In this document: in pieces, positions 58,101 to 64,000 of the stretch | Layout of the letters: every line of letters starts with the position of its first letter | How positions within the stretch are numbered: position 1 is the first letter of the stretch | Source: Rhizaria sp. SCN 62-66 | Lineage: Eukaryota; Rhizaria, unplaced | Direction of reading: 5' to 3' | Length of the DNA stretch: 64,000 nt | NCBI GenBank assembly: GCA_001724265.1 | Contig: MEDY01000087.1 | Location: forward strand, 62,001 to 126,000 | The notes under the pieces: generated by a model | Database searches by the model: none | Seen by the model: the letters and a program-made list of their open reading frames with translations, nothing else | What the model was told of the DNA's origin: nothing | Made by a program: the position numbers and the translations under genes

Positions 58101-60137
58101 CAGCAGACGCAGCTGGCGAACCAAACACAGCTGCTCTCTGCCGCCACGCCGCTCAACTACGTCAACAACACGGCCTTCATTTCGCTCAAGATCCGCCCGC
58201 TCGGGGCGGGGCCTGTGGAGCTGGTGACGCCGTGCGCGACCTACGTGACGCAGGACACCCTGTCGCCGCCGGTTTACTCGCCGGAGCCGAAGTCGATCTC
58301 ACCGTTCGCAGTCAGGGGCGGCGACGGCAGCGGAGGCGGAGGAGGGCGCGGGCGCAGGCGACGGGGGAGTAAGGTCTCGGGTAAGCGTGGCCGTAAGCAG
58401 AAGCGCAAGAATAAGACCATGAGAACGCAGAGTGCTGGGAAACGAGACCGCAAGAAGACATTCGCGAACACTGACGCCGAGCGTTCACCGCAGCGATACG
58501 TGCCTGCGCACAGCGACTTCGGAGCCCACAGTCACTTTCAGCCATTTTCGACCCACGCAGCAGAACAAACACAGCACATCAACAGAAACAGCGCGTCCCC
58601 TGCAACAACGACAACAACGAGGACAAGTGACCGCAGCACGAGCTCTCGCAGCAGCGACACCAGCGGCTCGTGGCTGAAAGTGAAGGATGTCGCCACAGGC
58701 GCGACGCACCGCGTCCTCAGCTCGGCGGTGCACACGCCGCGCGCGCGCGCAGTGGGCGCCGTGAGCGCGGGCAATGTCGTCATGGGCCGACTCGCCAGCC
58801 GCGGGCGCCACGGCACCGTCAGCGCGCGCGCCCACGGTAGCAGCGCGGATCTGCGCAGCGCAAACGGCGAGAGCCTGCGGACGAGCTTGCTCGACGCTGA
58901 CAGCGACGTTGACGGCGACGGTGATGGAAGCTCAGGGGGCTGGGCAGCGTGGGCCCGTAGCAGGGTGCGGAGCGTGGTGGCCGGGCTCGGGCTTGGGAAC
59001 GAGCGGTTCGCAAGGGAAACACGGCGCGGCACATCGCCCGCCAGCGACCCGCAGTCGTTGGTCTTGCTCACTGGCGACTCGGGCTCCAGCTCGGGCTCGA
59101 GCAGCAATAGCGGACACAGCAGCAGCAGCAGCAGTGACTTTGACTTTGACGCAGACGATGACGAAGACGAAGACGATGACAATGATGACTTCAACAGCGA
59201 CGATGATGGCAATAATAGCAACAGCAGTGGTAACGGCAGGAGCAACGGTCACAGTCGTAGTCGCGCTCGCGGTCACGGGTTCCGTACGCAGCAGACCAAC
59301 GGCAGCAGCAGCGGCGTAGACCTCATGTCCGACTGCGTAATCCGCGCCGTGATGAACACCGACGGCACAACCAGCGGCGTCGAGTGCATGCCCACCTTCT
59401 CGGCCTGCCCCACGCCCACGGCGCTGGATTCGAGCACCTTGTGGTCGGTGACGCGCGTGCCTTTCAGTGACGTGCCCACCAGCTCGCTCTTCGTCGCAGA
59501 GACAATGACCAACATCAACTACGACATGGACTACGCAACCGTCAACACGTACCCGTTCGTCATCGGGCAGATGGCGCTACGCAACTTCTCGCCCTTCGAG
59601 CAGTTCGTCACTGCGCGCGCTAGGAAGTCCATCGTGCAGAGCATCAGCTTCCGTTGGGGCGTAGGCATAACGCCCGTGGTCAACGTCGCCTTCGCGGACC
59701 TACCCAGTGTCATCGTGCAGCCGCTGCAAAACCTGCTCAACACGCTTATCGAGCCCGTCATCACGTTCCTGGAGGGGATCCTGCCCGGCCTGGGAACGCT
59801 GATCGCGGACATCGGCGTGCCCACGGCGTCGCTGGCGTTCGTCGAGCTCTCCGTGCCCATCTCCTTCGGCGGGTCCGCCACGCACACCGAGGCCACGGAC
59901 ATCTCCATCGCGTACTCGATCACCGCACCGCCGCAGTCGCACGTCGTGGGGCGCGGCATTGCGCACATGGGGCGCTCGTCCGTGCCCTTCACCATGGACC
60001 TGGCGCGGCGGGTCCATGTGCCTGCGGGCGTGTTTGGGCAGCTGACGGGACAGGTGATTAACTATGAGTACCGGATCCCCGGTGTATACGATGGCGCAAA
60101 CCTCATTAACACAGAGTTCATCGTAGACACGCTGTGA
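55177..60137 (+). CDS. secreted or surface giant protein, four exons, one in-frame TAG (about 1,497 aa)
   Basis: Exons are 55177-55380, 55522-55632, 55800-56118 and 56278-60137 (TGA). Donors are GTACGT, GTATTT and GTAAGT; the last join rebuilds a Thr codon. TAG at 56757-56759 (residue 372) interrupts exon 4, and the same frame continues for 1,126 codons. A signal peptide is clear: basic start, then LVAVAMLVQLLAAMLPVPAVAA (split by one Lys-free core), cleaved near residue 35. The N-terminal ordered part (about 36-212) has several cysteines. A long disordered middle is Gln/Ser/Thr-rich and contains a basic Arg/Lys cluster near 58340-58420 and a Ser/Asp-rich acidic run near 59110-59220. The C-terminal 270 residues are ordered, hydrophobic and beta-like, with paired cysteines. 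I recognise no family. It lies 285 bp upstream of the PhoD-like gene, same strand. Confidence 0.72.
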
Positions 60138-60422
60138 GTACGGTGGCCGAGCATGGCAGTGTGGAAAATCTCACGGATTGCATTTGTGGTTGCGGAGCTC
60201 AGGCCCACGTGGATCTAAGATTTGAGTTGTGCTCTCACGTCATCTTCCGTTGTTGCTAAATGTACAAATGAAAATGATGATATGATACAAATATAAGTTT
60301 GGTTGCAATGTTGCGTTCTCTAAAATCAGCCATATAGTACAAATAACCATGATTTCCTTAACCCACCTCTCCACATCTCGCTCACCACAAACCACATCCG
60401 CGTTTGAATCTCCGACTCAGCC

Positions 60423-63400
60423 ATGCGCGCACCTCCCGCTGCGCAGGCCCCACCGCGGCCCGCACCGCGCCTAACCCTGCTGCTTGCACTTCTTGCAGCG
60501 CTCTCCTGCGTCACTGTTGATGCGTTCTTCATCAGCCTGGACCGCAACCCCTTCCTGGACGACTTCCCTGATGTCAGCGGTGACGCCGACGCCGCCAGCG
60601 ACGCCGCCACTGCGACCGCAGTGGACTACTGCACCTCGGACGCGGCTTCTGACGCCCAGCGCGCGCGCCACGCCGCCCTGCTCGCGCGCACCACCTTCGG
60701 CGGCAGCAGCAGCAGCAACAGCAGCGTTGGCGGTAACAGCACGGCAAGCGACCCTCTGCGCCGCCTCGCGTTCGGCTCATGCAACATGCAGCGCAAGTCG
60801 CAGCCGGCGTGGCACTCGCTGCTTGCACTTGCACGCGCGCCCGCGCCCGCCGCGCTGGCTGCGGCCCCCGCGTTCGCCCGCGGCGCCGAGATCTACCGCG
60901 CGCGTCGCGCGACCCATGCCGGCCGCCCAGTGACCCAGCCGGCTGAGCTGTTCCCGCGCGGCATGACGGGCGGCGACGTGCTCGACTTCCTGTTGCACCG
61001 TCCGCCGCCTGCCGTGGCGGCGCTGCTTACGGCCGCGCTTACGGACGCGCCCGACGCGCCCGCCCGCGCCGCCGCGGCGCGCGCCGCCGCCGAGGCCGCG
61101 GCCGACTCCGCCGTCGACCAGGGCCCCGCCGTGGACGCGTTCGTGTGGCTGGGGGACGCGGTGTACCTGGACAAGCCGTCGCCGATCCTGCTGGCGCCGA
61201 CGAGCGTGGCCGAGATGCGCGCGACGTGGCGCCGCCAGCACGCGCGCGCGGGCTACTGTGCGTTCCGCGCGCGCGTGCCCGTCGTGGGCGTGTGGGACGA
61301 CCACGACTACGGCGAGAACAACGGCGACATGTCGTACCCGGACAAGGAGCCCGCGCGCGAGATGTTTTGGGACTTCCTTGACGTGCCGCAGCCCGGAGAC
61401 ATCGCCGCCAAGAGCGCCAAGGCCGCCGCGGACGCCGCCGTGCTGCTGAGTGGGAGCAAGAGCGAGGGCGAGACGAGTGGCGGCTCGAAGCAAGATGTCG
61501 CCAGCTCTTCTACGACCCCGGTGAGTGCTGATGAAAGTGCTGATGTAGGTGCTGCGACTAAGCGTGCTGGTGAGGAGCTCGCGCACGACTGGGCGCGCAG
61601 CCGCGCGTCTAAGGGCAAGGGTACTTACTCAGCCGAGACGTGGGGCCCGCGCGGGCAGCGCGTGACACTGATCATGCTCGACGTGCGCTACCACCAGAAC
61701 ATTACCGCGGGCGACATGCTGGGCCGCGAGCAGTGGGCCTGGCTCGGGCAGCAGCTCGACAAGGCCTTCAACGGCGTCCCCAGCCAACACAGCAACAATA
61801 ATGATGATGGCAGCGACGCTGACACGGGCGCGAGCGACGTCATCATGCTCGGCTACGGCATCCAGGCCGTGTCCTGGTCCAAGCCCATCTCCGAGGGCTG
61901 GCGTTTCTTTCCCCAGGCCCGCACGCGCCTCTTCGCCGAGCTCTCCTCCCGCTTCGCGCCGTACCTCGCGCAAGCCACCACGCTGAGCCCGCGCCGCGAC
62001 GGGCCCGCCAGCGCAAACGGCATCAACGCCGCCGGGTCGCGGCTCAACTTCCCCGCATGGGTCGCGGACCTCACTGGCGGCCTGACTAAAAGCGCCCGCT
62101 TCTCGACGCTGACCCCGATAGAGGAAGGCTCCGACCTGGAGGCGACCGTGGCCGCCACGGCCGCCTCGTCGCCATTCTTCTCCCCCAAGAGTGCGTCCGC
62201 GGCAGGGAGCAAGCGTGTGCCGCCTGCGGTGATCCTGATTGCGGGAGACATCCATCTCGCTGAGCTGTCGCACACCGAAGTGCCCTTTGTGACCCCCGTC
62301 GGAACTTTCGACTCCGATCTGGCGACCGGCATGAGCTCCGCCCCCTCGGGCGCCCCCGCCGGCGCCGCCACCAACGCCGCCGAGGCCGCCGTGCTCTGGT
62401 CGCTGCCGGCCTTCGAGCTGACCACCTCGGGCATGACGCACGCGTGGGGGTACTCGGGCTCGCAGGGCCACCCGGCCGACTCACTCATGCACAAGGCTGT
62501 CACGGCCGCGTTCCCCCACGTCATGAACTCGCACGTGACGGCGCTGGCCCCCGGCGCGGCGCACGCGCGCGGCGCGGTGGCCAAGGCGGCCACGGTGGCG
62601 GCCATGACGCTCGCGCGCACGCTGCACCGCCTCGCGCTGGGCGCCATGGAGCGCGCGCGCGTGACGCGCACGGTGCCCGCGCCGCCCGCGCCCGGCGGCT
62701 GCCCCGTGGCCGCGACGGTGACCGAGTTCGTGCGCGTCATGGCGCTGCTCAAGGGCACGGCGACGCTGCCGATCGCGCAGATGCCCGAGCAGGGCATCTC
62801 GCAGGTCGCTCTGTGGGCCTGCCACCACGCCGACCAGGTGCGCCGCGCGGCCGAGCAGTGGCTGCTTGAGCAGAGCACGCAGTACATGGGGCTCAACTAC
62901 GCCACCGTGGACCTGGTGTGGGGCGCTGAGGACGCCGCGGCCACCGCGCGCGCGCACTCGCCCGCCGGCACCGCGGCGGCGGGGCTATCCGGCCTAGAGC
63001 TGCCAGCGGGCATCGCGCCGGTGCGCTGCCCCTGGTTCCTGTCCGCGGCCGAGGAGGGCGAGAGTAGCGCCGTCGTCGCCGTGCGCGACGCGTCGTCGGG
63101 CGAGCCCGTCGTCGTGACGCCGCTGCCCTTCTCCTTCCTGCGCCCGCGCCCCGTCGCCGTCGTCGCCCCCAAGGCCGCCAAGACCAGCGCTGAGAAGACC
63201 TCTCCTGCTCACGGTCACGGCGAGGGTCTCCCGGTGGTTGTCGGTCTGGCCAGCGCGGCGGGCGCAGACCCGGCGGCTCTGACCCGCGCGGCCGCGTCCG
63301 CCGCTGCCATCGCACTCGAGGAGGCGACCCTGCGGCTCGTCCGGCCCGCCAAGATCACCGCCGGCACGGTGCTTATGATCGCCGTCCCGCTGCTCGGGCT

Positions 63401-63641
63401 CCTCGTGGCAGTAATCCTTCTCGTCAGGACGCTCGCCAAGCTGCTGTGCTGCTGTTGCTGCCGTAGTCGCCAGTCGAGCGGCCAGAGTGACAAGAGCGGT
63501 AAGAGCGGCGAGAAGGTCGAGAAGGCCGGGAGGGGGCGCGACACCCGTGACGCCCGCGGCGGCCCGACCGGCGTTGGCAGTAGCTCCGTCGCCGTGAACG
63601 GTAGCAGCACCAATGACGAGGGCTTGCGCAAGCGCAACTGA
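60423..63641 (+). CDS. PhoD-like metallophosphatase, signal peptide and C-terminal membrane anchor (1,072 aa)
   Basis: Single exon, ATG to TGA. Residues 1-36 are a signal peptide (Pro/Arg-rich start, then LTLLLALLAALSC). PhoD-type motifs appear in order: LAFGSCNMQ (about residue 120), WLGDAVYLD (about 241), WDDHDYGEN (about 290), LDVRYH (about 419) and AGDIHLAEL (about 607). These supply the metal-binding Asp, His and Asn residues of the alkaline phosphatase D class. An Ala/Ser/Glu insert at about residues 340-390 separates the WDDHDYG and LDVR blocks. Near residues 981-1003 a hydrophobic helix is followed by a cluster of cysteines (about 1009-1013) and a basic Ser/Gly-rich tail, typical of a type I membrane anchor with possible palmitoylation. 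The phosphatase domain would face the outside or the lumen. The substrate, phosphomono- or diester, is unknown. Confidence 0.88.
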   Translation: MRAPPAAQAPPRPAPRLTLLLALLAALSCVTVDAFFISLDRNPFLDDFPDVSGDADAASDAATATAVDYCTSDAASDAQRARHAALLARTTFGGSSSSNSSVGGNSTASDPLRRLAFGSCNMQRKSQPAWHSLLALARAPAPAALAAAPAFARGAEIYRARRATHAGRPVTQPAELFPRGMTGGDVLDFLLHRPPPAVAALLTAALTDAPDAPARAAAARAAAEAAADSAVDQGPAVDAFVWLGDAVYLDKPSPILLAPTSVAEMRATWRRQHARAGYCAFRARVPVVGVWDDHDYGENNGDMSYPDKEPAREMFWDFLDVPQPGDIAAKSAKAAADAAVLLSGSKSEGETSGGSKQDVASSSTTPVSADESADVGAATKRAGEELAHDWARSRASKGKGTYSAETWGPRGQRVTLIMLDVRYHQNITAGDMLGREQWAWLGQQLDKAFNGVPSQHSNNNDDGSDADTGASDVIMLGYGIQAVSWSKPISEGWRFFPQARTRLFAELSSRFAPYLAQATTLSPRRDGPASANGINAAGSRLNFPAWVADLTGGLTKSARFSTLTPIEEGSDLEATVAATAASSPFFSPKSASAAGSKRVPPAVILIAGDIHLAELSHTEVPFVTPVGTFDSDLATGMSSAPSGAPAGAATNAAEAAVLWSLPAFELTTSGMTHAWGYSGSQGHPADSLMHKAVTAAFPHVMNSHVTALAPGAAHARGAVAKAATVAAMTLARTLHRLALGAMERARVTRTVPAPPAPGGCPVAATVTEFVRVMALLKGTATLPIAQMPEQGISQVALWACHHADQVRRAAEQWLLEQSTQYMGLNYATVDLVWGAEDAAATARAHSPAGTAAAGLSGLELPAGIAPVRCPWFLSAAEEGESSAVVAVRDASSGEPVVVTPLPFSFLRPRPVAVVAPKAAKTSAEKTSPAHGHGEGLPVVVGLASAAGADPAALTRAAASAAAIALEEATLRLVRPAKITAGTVLMIAVPLLGLLVAVILLVRTLAKLLCCCCCRSRQSSGQSDKSGKSGEKVEKAGRGRDTRDARGGPTGVGSSSVAVNGSSTNDEGLRKRN

Positions 63642-64000
63642 GCAAGCGCTGGCACGCTGTGAACACCGTGTGCGTGGATGGTCAACATAAACGCGCGACT
63701 GAGCTTGTGTTCTGTTACATATAATTAATGATATATGTGCTTGTCTGAAGGCACCTGAATTGAACTGTGATAATTCGCAATGTAAACATCAATACAAAAC
63801 TATAAACCTGACGCATGATACATCTTCGTGTTCGCAGACGAAGGGCCCTGCAAGATGAAATCACGTTTGTGTGTATTAATGGTAGTATAAGTCCGCTATA
63901 TACAATGCTAACATAACAGTATCATTGGCCATCATCTCCGAGAAAGTCACCGACACGATCGCATCCTAACACGCGCGATCGCACTGGCACATGGCACTGG
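63642..64000. other. 3' flank at right edge
   Basis: AT-rich sequence after the PhoD-like stop. No reading frame or clear poly(A) hexamer was found before the window ends. Confidence 0.45.

Overview
This is nuclear DNA of a GC-rich, intron-bearing unicellular eukaryote. The evidence is spliceosomal introns with GT..AG ends (donor most often GTACGT), a nucleolar NOC4, a mitochondrial-type ribosomal protein uL13m, Sec61 beta, a Ras-family GTPase with a CAAX box, a PUF protein and a decayed Ty1/copia fragment. I cannot place the species. There are no bacterial operons, CRISPR arrays or supportable tRNA genes. Genes are dense (about 15 in 64 kb) and mostly have one to four exons. Many are very long and rich in Ala, Ser, Gln, Asn, Gly and His tracts.

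Layout. 0-6 kb: two lineage-specific low-complexity proteins on the minus strand. 6.2-7.3 kb: Ras-like GTPase (+). 8.4-14.4 kb: ankyrin/NPF/SAM-like giant (-). 14.8-17.2 kb: SH3-like plus JmjC/cupin oxygenase (+). 17.3-27.5 kb: a coiled-coil giant of about 3,374 residues with a TQT-motif array (-). 27.9-30.4 kb: NOC4 (+). 31.5-33.1 kb: unknown protein (-). 34.0-38.4 kb: PUF protein with prion-like flanks (+). 38.5-41.6 kb: the largest non-genic gap, ending in a copia pol fragment. 41.8-43.7 kb: EF-hand protein with a 12-nt microexon (+). 44.3-51.1 kb: Arg/Asp-rich giant ending near a Cys4-5 knuckle (+). 52.4-54.7 kb: uL13m and Sec61 beta (-). 55.2-63.6 kb: a secreted giant and a membrane-anchored PhoD-like phosphatase (+).

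The most striking observation is the genetic code. Five times, a long reading frame is interrupted by a single TAG and continues in the same frame for hundreds to thousands of codons: 26678-26676 (-), 32882-32880 (-), 46030-46032 (+), 50290-50292 (+) and 56757-56759 (+). All 15 modelled genes end in TAA (10) or TGA (5), and none in TAG. The simplest reading is that UAG is a rare sense codon in this nucleus. Stop-codon readthrough is the main alternative. The amino acid cannot be deduced from this window.

The genes do not form one pathway. Several encode housekeeping functions: ribosome biogenesis, mitochondrial translation, ER translocation and mRNA control. Several others look like scaffolds with repeated short linear motifs (NPF, TQT) in disordered regions. 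Neighbouring genes are often divergent with 300-400 bp between start codons, suggesting shared promoter regions.
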